NCBI GenBank assembly: GCA_036924085.1
Contig: JAVGWX010000011.1
Location: 30,681,886 to 30,745,885, forward strand
Direction of reading: 5' to 3'
DNA length: 64,000 bases
Source: Ariolimax columbianus
Lineage: Eukaryota; Mollusca; Gastropoda; Stylommatophora; Arionidae
Made by a program: the position numbers and the translations under genes. The notes under the pieces are model-generated. The model was not told where the DNA came from, did not search any database, and was given only the letters and a program-made list of their open reading frames with translations. Of the stretch, positions 12,972 to 24,495 are shown piece by piece. How positions within the stretch are numbered: the first letter of the stretch is position 1; every line of letters starts with the position of its first letter.

Positions 12972-15900
12972 GTGAACAGGGTTAGTAGAGCAGTGAACAG
13001 GGCGAGGAGAGCAGTGAACAGGGCTAGTAGAGCAGTAAACAGGGCTAGTAGAGCAATGAACAGGTCTAGTAGAGCACACGTGAACAGGGCTAGTAGAGCA
13101 CGTGTGAACAGGGCTAGTAGAGCACATGAAAAGGGCTAGTAGAGCACACGTGAACAGGGATAGTTGAGCCCACGTGAATAGGACTAGTAGAGCACACGTA
13201 AACAGGCCTAGTAGAGCAGATTTTAACAAGCCTAGTAGAGCAGTGAACAGGGCTATTTGAGCACACGTGAACAGGGCTAGTAGACCATTGAACAGGGCTA
13301 GTAGAGCAGTGAACAGGGCTAGTAGAGCAGTGAACAAGGCTAGTAGACCACAGGTGAACAGGGCTAGTAGAGCATTGAACTGCGCTAGTAGAGCACACGT
13401 GAACAAGGCTAGTAGACCAGTGATCACGGCTAGTAGAGCATACGTGAACATGGCTAGTAGGACATTAAACAGGGCTAGTAGAGCAGTGAACAGGGCTAGT
13501 AGAGCAGTGAACAAGGCTAGTAGACCACAGGTGAACAGGGCTAGTAGAGCATTGAACAGCGCTAGTAGAGCACACGTGAACAAGGCTAGTAGACCAGTGA
13601 TCAGGGCTAGTAGAGCATACGTGAACATGGCTAGTAGAGCAGTGAACAGGGCTAGTAGAGCAGTGAACAGGGCTAATAGAGCAGTGAACAGGGCTAGTAG
13701 AGCAGACGCGAACAGGGCTAGTAGAGCAGTGAACAGGGCTAGTAGAGCAGACGCGAACAGGGCTAGTAGAGCAGTGAACAGGGCTAGTAGAGCAACCGCT
13801 AAATGGGCTAGCAGAGCAGTGAACATGGCTAGTAGAGCAGACGCGAACAGGGCTAGTAGAGCAGTGAACAGGGCTAGTAGAGCAGTGAACAGGGCTAGTA
13901 GAGCAGACGCGAACAGGGCTAGTAGAGCAATGAAGAGGCTAGTAGAGCAGTGAACAGGGCTAGTAGAGCAGACGCGAACAGGGCTAGTAGAGCAGTGAAC
14001 AGGGCTAGTAGAGCAGACGCGAACAGGGCTAGTAGAGCAGTGAACAGGGCTAGTAGAGCAACCGCGAAATGGGCTAGTAGAGCAGTGAACATTGCTAGTA
14101 CAGCAGACGCGAACAGGGCTAGTAGACAACACGTGAACAGGGCTAGTAGAGCAGTAAACAAGACTAGTAGGACATTAAACAGGGCTAGTAGAGCAGTGAA
14201 CAAGGCTAGTAGAGCAGTGAACAAGGCTAGTAGACCACAGGTGAACAGGGCTAGTAGAGCATTGAACAGCGCTACTAGAGCACACGTGAACAAGGCTAGT
14301 AGACCAGTGATCAGGGCTAGTAGAGCATACGTGAACATGGCTAGTAGAGCAGTGAACAGGGCTAGTAGAGCAGTGAACAGGGCTAATAGAGCAGTGAACA
14401 GGGCTAGTAGAGCAGACGCGAACATTGCTAGTAGAGCAGTGAACAGGGCTAGTAGAGCAGACGCGAACAGGGCTAGTAGAGCAGTGAACAGGGCTAGTAG
14501 AACAACCGCGAAATGGGCTAGCAGAGCAGTGAACATGGCTAGTAGAGCAGACGCGAACAGGGCTAGTAGAGCAGTTAACAGGGCTAGTAGAGCAGTGAAC
14601 AGGGCTAGTAGAGCAGACGCGAACAGGGCTAGTAGAGCAGTGAAGAGGCTAGTAGAGCAGTGAACAGGGCTAGTAGAGCAGACGCGAACAGGGCTAGTAG
14701 AGCAGTGAACAGGGCTAGTAGAGCAGACGCGAACAGGGATAGTAGAGCAGTGAACACGGCTAGTAGAGCAACCGCGAAATGGGCTAGTAGAGCAGTTAAC
14801 ATGGCTAGTACAGCAGACGCGAACAGGGCTAGTAGAACAGTGAACAGGGCTAGTAGAGCAGTGAACAGGGCTAGTAGAGCAGACGCGAACAGGGCTAGTA
14901 GAGCAATTAACAGGCTAGTAGAGCAGTGAACAGGGCTAGTAGAGCAGACGCGAACAGGTCTAGTAGAGCAGTGAACAGAGCTAGTAGAGCAGTGATCAGG
15001 GCTAGTAGAGCAGACGCGAAAAGGGCTAGTAGAGCATAGGTGAACAGGTAATGTAAAACACACGTGAGCAGGGCTAGTAGAGCAGTGATTAGGGCTAGTA
15101 GAGCACACATGAAAACGGAGCGAGTAGAGCAGTGAACAGGGCTAGTAGAGCAGTGCAGAGGACTAGTAGAGCAGTCAACAGGGCTAGTAGAGCAGTGAAC
15201 AGGGCTAGTAGATCAGTGAACATGGCTAGTAGAGCAGTAAACAGGGCTAGCAGAGCAGCAAACAGGGCTAGTAGAGCAGTAAACAGAGCTAGTAGGGCAT
15301 TGAACACGGCTAATAGAGCAGTGAACAGGGCTAGTAGAGCACAAGTGAAACAGGCTAGTAGACCAGTGAACAGGGCTAGTAGAACACATGTGAACAGGGC
15401 TAGTAGAGCATACGTGAATTGGGCTAGTGGAGCACACATGAACAGGGCTAATAGAGCACACATGAACAGGGCTAGTAAAGCACACGTGAACAGGACTAGT
15501 AGAGAACACGTAAACAGGGCTAGTAGAGCAGTGAACAGGGCTAGTAGAGCAGTGAACAGGGCTATTAGAAAACACATGAACAGGGCTATTAGAGCACACG
15601 TGAATAGGGCTAGTGGAGCACACATGAACAGGGTTAGTAGAGCACACGTGAACAGGGCTAGTACAGCACACGTGAACAGGGCTAGTAGAGCACACGTGAA
15701 CATGACTAGTAGAGAACACGTGAACAGGGCTGGTAAAGCACACGTGAACAGGGCTAGTAGACCAGTGAACCGGGCAAGTACAGCACACGTGAACATGGCT
15801 AGTAGAGCACATGTGAATAGGGCTAGTGGAGCACACATGAACAGGGTTAGTAGACCATTGCAAAGGGCTAGTAGAGCAGTGAACAGGGCAAGGAGAGCAG

Positions 15901-16192
15901 TGAACAGGGCTAGTAGAGCAGTGAACAGGGCTAGCAGAGCAGTGAACATGGCTAGTAGATCACACGTGAACAGGGCTAGTAGAGCACACGTGAACAGGGC
16001 TAGAAGACCAGTGAAAAAAGCTAGTAGAGCACACGTTAACAGGGCTAGTACAGCACATAAACAAGGCTAGTAGAGCATATGTGAACAGGACTAGCAGAGC
16101 ATATGTAAACAGGGCTAGTAGAGCAGTGAACAGGGCTAGCAGCACACGTGAACTGGGCTAGTAGAGCTTACATGAACAGGGCTAGTAGACCA
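12972..16192 (+). repeat. Satellite higher-order unit A5 (3221 bp)
   Basis: A-type unit with the full CACGTG-rich block but a shortened GACGCG-rich block compared with A1. Variants shared with A4 and absent from A1-A3 suggest A4 and A5 form a separate lineage of the higher-order repeat. Confidence 0.85.
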
Positions 16193-18398
16193 GTGAACAG
16201 GGTTAGTAGAGCAATGAACAGGGCGAGGAGAGCAGTGAACAGGGCTAGTAGAGCAGTAAACAGGGCTAGTAGAGCAATGAACAGGTCTAGTAGAGCACAC
16301 GTGAACAGGGCTAGTAGAGCACATGTGAACAGGGCTAGTAGAGCACATGAAAAGGGCTAGTAGAGCACACGTGAACAGGGATAGTTGAGCCCACGTGAAT
16401 AGGACTAGTAGAGCACACGTAAACAGGCCTAGTAGAGCAGATTTTAACAAGCCTAGTAGAGCAGTGAACAGGGCTATTTGAGCACACGTGAACAGGGCTA
16501 GTAGAGCACACGTGAACAGGGCTAGTAGACCATTGAACAGGGCTAGTAGAGCAGTGAACAGGGCGAGGAGAGCAGTGAACATTGTTAGTAGAGCAGTGAA
16601 CAGGGCTAGCAGAGCAGTGAACATGGCTAGTAGATCACACGTGAACAGGGCTAGTAGAGCACACGTGAACTGGGCTAGTAGAAAACGTGAACAGGGCTAG
16701 CAGAGCATACGTGAACAGAGCTAGTAGAGCACATTTAAAGGGCCAGTAGAGCACACGTGAACAGGATTAGTAGATCACACATTAACATGGCTAGTAGAGA
16801 AAACGTGAACAGGGCTAGCAGAGCGGTGAATAGGGCTAGTAGATCAGTGAACAAAGCTAGTAGAGCTCACGTGAACAGGGTTAGTAGAGCACACGTGAAA
16901 AGGGCTAGTATAGCAGTGAAGAGGACTAGTAGAGAACACGTGAACAGGGCTAGTAGAGCAGTGAACAGGGCTAGTAGAGCAGTGAACAGGGCTAGTTGAA
17001 AACACATGAACAGGGCTAGTAGAGCACACGTGAATAGGGCTAGTGGAGCACACATGAACAGGGTTAGTAGAGCACACTTGAACAGGGCTAGTACAGCACA
17101 CGTGAACAGGGCTAGTAGAGCACACGTGAACATGACTAGTAGAGAACACGTGAACAGGGCTAGTAGAGCAGTGAACAGGGCTAGTAGAAAATAAGTGAAT
17201 AGGGCTAGTAGAGCAAACGTGAATAGGGCTAGTTGAGCTCACATGAACTGGGTTAGTAGAGCACATGTGAACAGGGCTAGTAGAGCACACGTGAACAGGG
17301 CTAGTAGAGCAGTGAACAGGGCTAGTAGAGCAGTAAACAGTGCTAGTAAAGCAGTGAATAGGGCTTGTAGAGCAGTGAAAAGGGCTAGTAGAGCACATGT
17401 GAACAAGGCTAGTAGAGCACACGTTAACAGGGCTAGTAGAGCACACGTGAACAGGGCTAGTAGAGCACACGTGAACAGGGCTAGTAGACCAGTGAACCGG
17501 GCAAGTACAGCACACGTGAACAAGGCTAGTAGGGCAGTGAACAGGGCTAGTAGAGCACACGTGAACATGGCTAGTAGAGCACACGTGAACAGGGCTAGTA
17601 AACCAGTGAACAAGGCTAGTAGACGACACATGAATAGGGCTAGTAGAGCCGTGAACAGGGCTAGTAGAGCGGTGAACATGGCTAGTAGAGCCGTGAAACG
17701 GTCTAGTGGAGCACATGTGAACAACGCTAGTACAGCACACGCCAATAGGGTTAGTAGACCATTGCACAGGGCTAGTAGAGCAGTGAACAGGGCGAGGAGA
17801 GCAGTGAACAGGGCTAGTAGAGCAGTGAACAGGGCTAGCAGAGCAGTGAACATGGCTAGTAGATCACACGTGAACAGGGCTAGTAGACCAGTGAAAAAAT
17901 CTAGTAGAAAACACGTTAACAGGGCTAGTACAGCACATAAACAGGGCTAGTAGAGCACACGTGAATAGGGCTAGTACAGCAGTGAACAGGGCTAGTAGAG
18001 CACACGTGAACAGGGCTAGTAGAGCACACGTGAACAGGGCTGGTAGACCATTGCACAGGGCTAGTAGAGCAGTGAACAGAGCGAGGAGAGCAGTGAACAG
18101 GGCTAGCAGAGCAGTGAACAGGGCTAGTAGATCACACGTGAACAGGGCTAGTAGACCAGTGAAAAAAGCTAGTAGAGCACACGTTAACAGGGCTAGTACA
18201 GCACATAAACAGGGCTAGTAGAGCACACGTGAACAGGGCTAGTAGAGCCGACGTAAACAGAGCTAGTAGAGCATATGTGAACAGGGCTAGTAGAGCATAT
18301 GTGAACAGGGCTAGTAGAGCAATGAACAGGGCTTGCAGCACACGTTAACAGGGCTAGTAGAGCATACATGAACAGGGCTAGTAGAGCACATGTGAACA
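16193..18398 (+). repeat. Transitional satellite unit from A to B type
   Basis: Starts like the A units (GGTTAGTAG and GGGCGAGGAG variants, and the ATTTTAACAAGCC variant near 16440), then changes near 16490 to the order seen in the B units. Monomers are still 21/24 bp and in the same orientation. The boundaries are approximate because the change is a switch in variant order, not a break. Confidence 0.7.
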
Positions 18399-20954
18399 AT
18401 GCTAGTAGAGCACATGAAAAGGGCTAGTAGAGCACACGTGAACAGGGATAGTTTAGCCCACGTGAATAGGACTAGTAGAGCACACGTAAACAGGCCTAGT
18501 AGAGCAGATGTGAACAAGGCTAGTAGAGCAGTAAACAGGGCTAGTAGAGCACACGTGAACAGGGCTAGTAGAGCACACGTGAACAGGGCTAGTAGACCAT
18601 TGAACAGGGCTAGTAGAGCAGTGAACAGGGCGAGGAGAGCAGTGAACATTGTTAGTAGAGCAGTGAACAGGGCTAGCAGAGCAGTGAACATGGCTAGTAG
18701 ATCACACGTGAACAGGGCTAGTAGAGCACACGTGAACTGGGCTAGTAGAACACGTGAACAGGGCTAGTAGAGCAAACGTGAACAGGGCTAGCAGAGCATA
18801 CGTGAACAGAGCTAGTAGAGCACATTCAAAGGGCCAGTAGAGCACACGTGAACAGGATTAGTAGAGCACACATGAACATGGCTAGTAGAGAACACGTGAA
18901 CAGGGCTAGCAGAGCAGTGAACAGGGCTAGTAGATCAGTGAACAAGGCTAGTAGAGCACACGTGGAAAGGGCTATTACAGCAAATGAACAGGGCTAGTAG
19001 AGCTCACGTGAACAGGGTTAGTAGAGCACACGTGAAAGGGCTAGTATAGCAGTAAACAGGGCTAGTAGAGCACACGTGAACAGGGCTAGTAGAAAACACG
19101 TGACCATAGCTGGTAGAGCAGTGAACATGGCTTGTAGAGCAGTGAACAGGGCTAGTGAAGCAGTGAACAGGGCTAGTAGAGCAGTGAACAGCGCTAGTAG
19201 AGCAGTGAATAAGGCTAGTAGAGAAGTGAAAACGGCTATTAGAGCAGTGATTAGGGCTAGTAGAAAACACGTGAATAGGGCTAGTTCAGCACAGGTGAAT
19301 AGGGCTAGTAGAGCCCACATGAACAGAGCTATTAGAGCAGTGAACAGGGCTAGTAAAGCACACGTGAACAGGGCTAGTAGAGCACACGTGAACAGGGCTA
19401 GTAGAGCAGTGAACAGAGCTAGTAGAGCACATGTGAACAGGGCTAGTAGAGCACCCGTGAACAGGGCTAGTAGACCAGTGAAAAGGACTAGTAGAGCACA
19501 TGTCAAAAGGGCTAGTAAAGCAGTGAGCAGTGCTAGTAGAGCAGTTATCAAGGATAGTAGAGCAGTGAACAGGGCTAGTAGAGCAGTGAACAGGGCTAGT
19601 AGAGCAGTGAACAGGGCTAGTAGAGCAGTAAACGGGGCTAGTAGAGAAGTGAACAAGACTGGTAGAGCAGTGAACAGGGCTAGTAGAGCAGTGAACAGGG
19701 CTCGTAGAGATGTGAACTGGGCTAGTAGAGCACACGTGAAAAGGGCTAGTAGAGCACACGTGAAAAGGGCTAGTAGAGCACACGTGAAAAGGGCTAGTAG
19801 AGCACACGTGAACATGGCTAGTAGAGCAGTGAACAGGGCTATTAGAGCACACGTCAATAGGGCTAGTAGACCCGTGAACAAGGCTAGTAGAGCAGTGAAC
19901 ATGGCTAGTAGAGCAGTGAACAGGGCTAGTAGAGCACACGTGAACAGGGCTAGTAGAGCACACGTGAACAGGGCTAGTAAACCAGTGAACAAGGCTAGTA
20001 GACGACACGTGAATAGGGCTAGTAGAGCCGTGAACAGGGCTAGTAGAGCGGTGAACATGGCTAGTAGAGCAGTGAAACGGTCTAGTAGAGCACATGTGAA
20101 CAACGCTAGTACAGCACACGCCAATAGGGTTAGTAGACCATTGCACAGGGCTAGTAGAGCAGTGAACAGGGCGAGGAGAGCAGTGAACAGGGCTAGTAGA
20201 GCAGTGAACAGGGCTAGCAGAGCAGTGAACATGGCTAGTAGATCACACGTGAACAGGGCTAGTAGAGCACACGTGAACAGGGCTAGTAGACCAGTGAAAA
20301 AATCTAGTAGAGCACACGTTAACAGGGCTAGTACAGCACATAAACAGGGCTAGTAGAGCACACGTGAATAGGGCTAGTACAGCAGTGAACAGGGCTAGTA
20401 GAGCACACGTGAACAGGGCTAGTAGAGCACACGTGAACAGGGCTGGTAGACCATTGCACAGGGCTAGTAGATCAGTGAACAGAGCGAGGAGAGCAGTGAA
20501 CAGGGCTAGCAGAGCAGTGAACAGGGCTAGTAGATCACACGTGAACAGGGCTAGTAGACCAGTGAAAAAAGCTAGTAGAGCACACGTTAACAGGGCTAGT
20601 ACAGCACATAAACAGGGCTAGTAGAGCACACGTGAACAGGGCTAGTAGAGCCGACGTAAACAGAGCTAGTAGAGCACACGTGAACAGGGCTAGTAGAGCA
20701 TATGTGAACAGGGCTAGTAGAGCAATGAACAGGGCTAGCAGCACACGTTAACAGGGCTAGTAGAGCATACATGAACAGGGCTAGTAGACCAGTGAACAGG
20801 GTTAGTAGAGCAATGAACAGGGCGAGGAGAGCAGTGAACAGGGCTAGTAGAGCAGTAAACAGGGCTAGGAGAGCAATGAACAGGTCTAGTAGAGCACACG
20901 TGAATAGGGCTAGTAGAGCACACGGGAACAGGGCTAGTAGAGCACATGTGAACA
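18399..20954 (+). repeat. Satellite higher-order unit B1 (2556 bp)
   Basis: Variant order differs from the A units, and the same order recurs 2556 bp downstream. It includes a run of GTGAAAAGGGC variants (19740-19800) and an isolated GTGACCATAGCTGG variant near 19100. Confidence 0.85.
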
Positions 20955-22590
20955 ATGCTAGTAGAGCACATGAAAAGGGCTAGTAGAGCACACGTGAACA
21001 GGGATAGTTTAGCCCACGTGAATAGGACTAGTAGAGCACACGTAAACAGGCCTAGTAGAGCAGATGTGAACAAGGCTAGTAGAGCAGTGAACAGGGCTAG
21101 TAGAGCACACGTGAACAGGGCTAGTAGAGCACACGTGAACAGGGCTAGTAGACCATTGAACAGGGCTAGTAGAGCAGTGAACAGGGCGAGGAGAGCAGTG
21201 AACATTGTTAGTAGAGCAGTGAACAGGGCTAGCAGAGCAGTGAACATGGCTAGTAGATCACACGTGAACAGGGCTAGTAGAGCACACGTGAACTGGGCTA
21301 GTAGAACACGTGAACAGGGCTAGTAGAGCAAACGTGAACAGGGCTAGCAGAGCATACGTGAACAGAGCTAGTAGAGCACATTCAAAGGGCCAGTAGAGCA
21401 CACGTGAACAGGATTAGTAGAGCACACATGAACATGGCTAGTAGAGAACACGTGAACAGGGCTAGCAGAGCAGTGAACAGGGCTAGTAGATCAGTGAACA
21501 AGGCTAGTAGAGCACACGTGGAAAGGGCTATTACAGCAAATGAACAGGGCTAGTAGAGCTCACGTGAACAGGGTTAGTAGAGCACACGTGAAAGGGCTAG
21601 TATAGCAGTAAACAGGGCTAGTAGAGCACACGTGAACAGGGCTAGTAGAAAACACGTGACCATAGCTGGTAGAGCAGTGAACATGGCTTGTAGAGCAGTG
21701 AACAGGGCTAGTGAAGCAGTGAACAGGGCTAGTAGAGCAGTGAACAGCGCTAGTAGAGCAGTGAATAAGGCTAGTAGAGAAGTGAAAACGGCTATTAGAG
21801 CAGTGATTAGGGCTAGTAGAAAACACGTGAATAGGGCTAGTTCAGCACAGGTGAATAGGGCTAGTAGAGCCCACATGAACAGAGCTATTAGAGCAGTGAA
21901 CAGGGCTAGTAGAGCACACGTGAACAGGGCTAGTAGAGCACACGTGAACAGGGCTAGTAGAGCAGTGAACAGAGCTAGTAGAGCACATGTGAACAGGGCT
22001 AGTAGAGCACCCGTGAACAGGGCTAGTAGACCAGTGAAAAGGACTAGTAGAGCACATGTCAAAAGGGCTAGTAAAGCAGTGAGCAGTGCTAGTAGAGCAG
22101 TTATCAAGGATAGTAGAGCAGTGAACAGGGCTAGTAGAGCAGTGAACAGGGCTAGTAGAGCAGTGAACAGGGCTAGTAGAGCAGTAAACGGGGCTAGTAG
22201 AGAAGTGAACAAGACTGGTAGAGCAGTGAACAGGGCTAGTAGAGCAGTGAACAGGGCTCGTAGAGATGTGAACTGGGCTAGTAGAGCACACGTGAAAAGG
22301 GCTAGTAGAGCACACGTGAAAAGGGCTAGTAGAGCACACGTGAACATGGCTAGTAGAGCAGTGAACAGGGCTATTAGAGCACACGTTAATAGGGCTAGTA
22401 GACCCGTGAACAAGGCTAGTAGAGCAGTGAACATGGCTAGTAGAGCAGTGAACAGGGCTAGTGGAGCACACGTGAACAGGGCTAGTAGAGCACACGTCAA
22501 TAGGGCTAGTAGACCCGTGAACAAGGCTAGTAGAGCACACGTGAACAGGGCTAGCAGACGACACGTGACCAGGCATAGTAGAGCCCACGT
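20955..22590 (+). repeat. Satellite higher-order unit B2, truncated at the array end
   Basis: Repeats B1 with only a few substitutions (for example AGTAAAGC near 19353 becomes AGTAGAGC near 21909) and lacks one of the three consecutive GTGAAAAGGGC monomers of B1. It then ends in degenerate monomers around 22560-22590, where non-satellite sequence begins. Confidence 0.85.
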
Positions 22591-22719
22591 ATATGTGGTG
22601 AATGATATCAATGGCATAGGGCGATAGAGTGTATACAAATTTTTGGAATAAAGCTGTTATTGATAGGAAACTGAGGAGATATCAGGCACACTATCGCTCT
22701 TCAATGTATCTTTTCCTAG

Positions 22720-22795
22720 AGATGGGGATCGACGTAATCTCCGTAGTAGTGAGTGTCACGAAAATAAAGCCTAGCTTAGCACAACCACCCCGAGG
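22720..22795 (+). repeat. Interspersed-repeat fragment shared with 47470-47545
   Basis: The stretch beginning GATGGGGATCGACGTAAT resembles the reverse complement of about 47470-47545 (GGCGATCACATCGATCCC on the plus strand there). Both conceptually read MGIDVI followed by a Val/Ala/Ser-rich run, which suggests a shared repeat of unknown type. Confidence 0.5.
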
Positions 22796-22850
22796 ACCTC
22801 GGTTCCCCTTCATTCTTGACAAGGTTAAGTGGTAAGTGAGCGAGCATCCG

Positions 22851-23024
22851 TGAGTCGAGTCTGAGTCTGAGTCTGAGTCTGAGTCTGAGTCGAGTCGAGT
22901 CGAGTCGAGTCGAGTCGAGTCTGAGTCTGAGTCTGAGTCTGAGTCTGAGTCTGAGTCGAGTCGAGTCTGTCTGAGTCTGAGTCTGAGTCTGAGTCGAGTC
23001 GAGTCGAGTCGAGTCGAGTTGAGT
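22851..23024 (+). repeat. Compound (GAGTC)n / (GAGTCT)n microsatellite
   Basis: Alternating blocks of 5-bp GAGTC and 6-bp GAGTCT units: three hexamer blocks and three pentamer blocks in turn. The phase switches suggest slippage between two closely related units. Confidence 0.95.
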
Positions 23025-23042
23025 TTGTTCACATTTTCCTCA

Positions 23043-23342
23043 CTAAGCAGACATGTCTTTAGCTATTTTCTCTAATTCTGTCCAGCTTCTTCCTGTTCTG
23101 TTTGTATCAGAATCTAAGTCTCTTCTCCATTTGCTCTGTGGCCTTCCTTTGCTTCTATTTCCCATGTGGGTTCCATGACAGGGATTTCCTAATGAACTCG
23201 TTTGCGGTTTTCGCAGTGTATGACCTATCCAGCGGCATCGTCTCCCCAAGATTTCCAGCTCCACCTGTCTTAGTAATGTTCTCACCCATGAGCTTTCATT
23301 TGAAGCCATATCGAACCATGGAAGGTCCAGAATCTGTTTCAA
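23043..23342 (-). pseudogene. Non-LTR retrotransposon RT C-terminal tail (fragment)
   Basis: The minus-strand reading shows the stereotyped end of an endonuclease/reverse-transcriptase protein of the CFDP2-like kind: RRCRWIGHTLRKP, then HGTHMGNRSKGRPQSKWRR-D, then SWTELEKIAKD. In intact relatives this region follows the RT and thumb domains. Only about 99 codons remain and no palm motifs are present, so this is a severely truncated, dead copy. Confidence 0.75.
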
Positions 23343-23889
23343 TGATCTGTTGACAAGATTTGAAATTTCTAAATAATGAGTTTAGTCTGGCATACGACTA
23401 AGGAAGTAAAAGGCAGCGAGGACAGAAACTTTCCACTCTACTTGATATAAGATGGGACTTGGTGTACAACTTCGTTCCCCAATTGCGATCGCCAAAATTT
23501 AAAAATACTAATAAACACAGTTTTATGCAAATAGCACGATAACAACAGCGGGAGAACACGATGAGAAAGTAGATGTTCTTGAGAAACAATCATGGAGAAA
23601 AGACGAATGGGAAAGTAAAAAAAAACACGTTATGACGAACAATGGAAACAATGAACAGGGCAGTTCGAGTTGATGGTCAGAACTCAAAAGGACAACAATC
23701 ACATGAGGAAATATGAATAGTTGCAAGGTTATATTTCCAGGCCAACAACAAAAATGTACTAAAACAGATTAGGTTGAAAAAAACATTTTCTTTTCATAGA
23801 GTCTCAATTCATTTCTACAATGAAAACATAAATTATTCAACTGGAATAGGTAACATGTGTCCGCTTTCGTCGAAGGAAGAAAGTCCTAC
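23343..23889. other. No recognised feature
   Basis: AT-rich sequence with short unrelated open frames. I see no repeat, RNA gene or protein motif. Confidence 0.5.
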
Positions 23890-24335
23890 ACAATCCACCC
23901 TTCTCCTTCAAATCATCAATAGCATGGTTTCCCCAGCAGTGGTATATGGGTGTGAGGTTTGGAGTCTACGCAAATCAGACACATAGACGCTCGGACTTAC
24001 TGAAAGTACAATTGAGCGAAAACAGCTAAATATCTTCTTGAGATGCCACATCCGAAGATGACCATATCCGCCAGCAGAGTTCCCGGATGTTGTAGAATCT
24101 GCATCAATATGAAAGTACAGATGGGCCAGCCATGTGTTCCGCATGGCTGACTATATATGGATGAGTCTACCCGATGGCCATACAACTACAGCCACCCATT
24201 GGCCGCCGGCCAACGAGATGGAAAGACTCCCTTGGACCTTCATGGTACACCAGGGCGAAGGATAGATACGGATTCAAGCAGTTTCTGGCTACCTGGCATT
24301 TGACAGCCTCGAATTATTGAAGTCCATGGCTTAAT
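23890..24335 (+). pseudogene. Decayed LINE RT C-terminal region
   Basis: Plus-strand reading contains AVVYGCEVWSLRKSD, the degenerate form of the YGCE-W-L motif that follows the RT palm in many non-LTR elements. After a stop come LNIFLRCHIRR and then RWASHVFRMADY, which resembles the RWxGHVxRM block. Stops and shifts are frequent, so the copy is old. Confidence 0.65.
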
Positions 24336-24447
24336 TATTAAATAATAAGATTAAAATAAAAACACGAAAATAAATGTCACTTTTCATGGTCAAGTTAACA
24401 TATGAACCTTCTCGCTTTAAATAGTTAGTTTTGGGATTGGTTTATGC

Positions 24448-24449
24448 CG

Positions 24450-24482
<33 letters not shown>

Positions 24483-24495
24483 CTCTCTCTCTCTC
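24448..24495 (+). repeat. (CT)n microsatellite
   Basis: Almost pure CT dinucleotides with a few CTTT interruptions. Confidence 0.95.

Larger units (their letters stand above)
1..22590 (+). repeat. 22.6-kb satellite array of 21/24-bp monomers
   Basis: Uninterrupted head-to-tail array. The 21-bp monomer has the core CAGGGCTAGTAGAGCA preceded by GTGAA. The 24-bp variants add three bases, giving ...GCACACGTGAAC (with the palindrome CACGTG) or ...GCAGACGCGAAC. All monomers share one orientation. A few 20-bp or shorter units break the triplet rhythm. Variants are not random: blocks rich in GACGCG and blocks rich in CACGTG recur at fixed places in larger units of about 2.4-3.55 kb. Three reading frames stay open over long stretches (peptides such as NRASRAV, CSTSPVH, ALLALFT) because the monomers are multiples of three. 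I regard these as a by-product. The array is cut by the window edge on the left and stops near 22590 on the right. Its function is unknown; centromeric or heterochromatic satellite is one possibility. Confidence 0.97.

Noticed and set aside
1..22590. CRISPR array
   Set aside because: Units are contiguous 21/24-bp monomers without unique spacers, and the surrounding DNA is clearly animal nuclear DNA.
1..22590. Telomeric repeat or CENP-B box inside the satellite
   Set aside because: No TTAGGG-type runs, and no sequence matching the CENP-B box pattern in the monomer.
119..22638. Dozens of long reading frames (60-425 codons) in the satellite, including hydrophobic ALLALFT-type frames on the minus strand
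   Set aside because: They exist in three frames at once, follow directly from 21/24-bp units, lack normal starts and contexts, and are broken wherever a 20-bp unit occurs.
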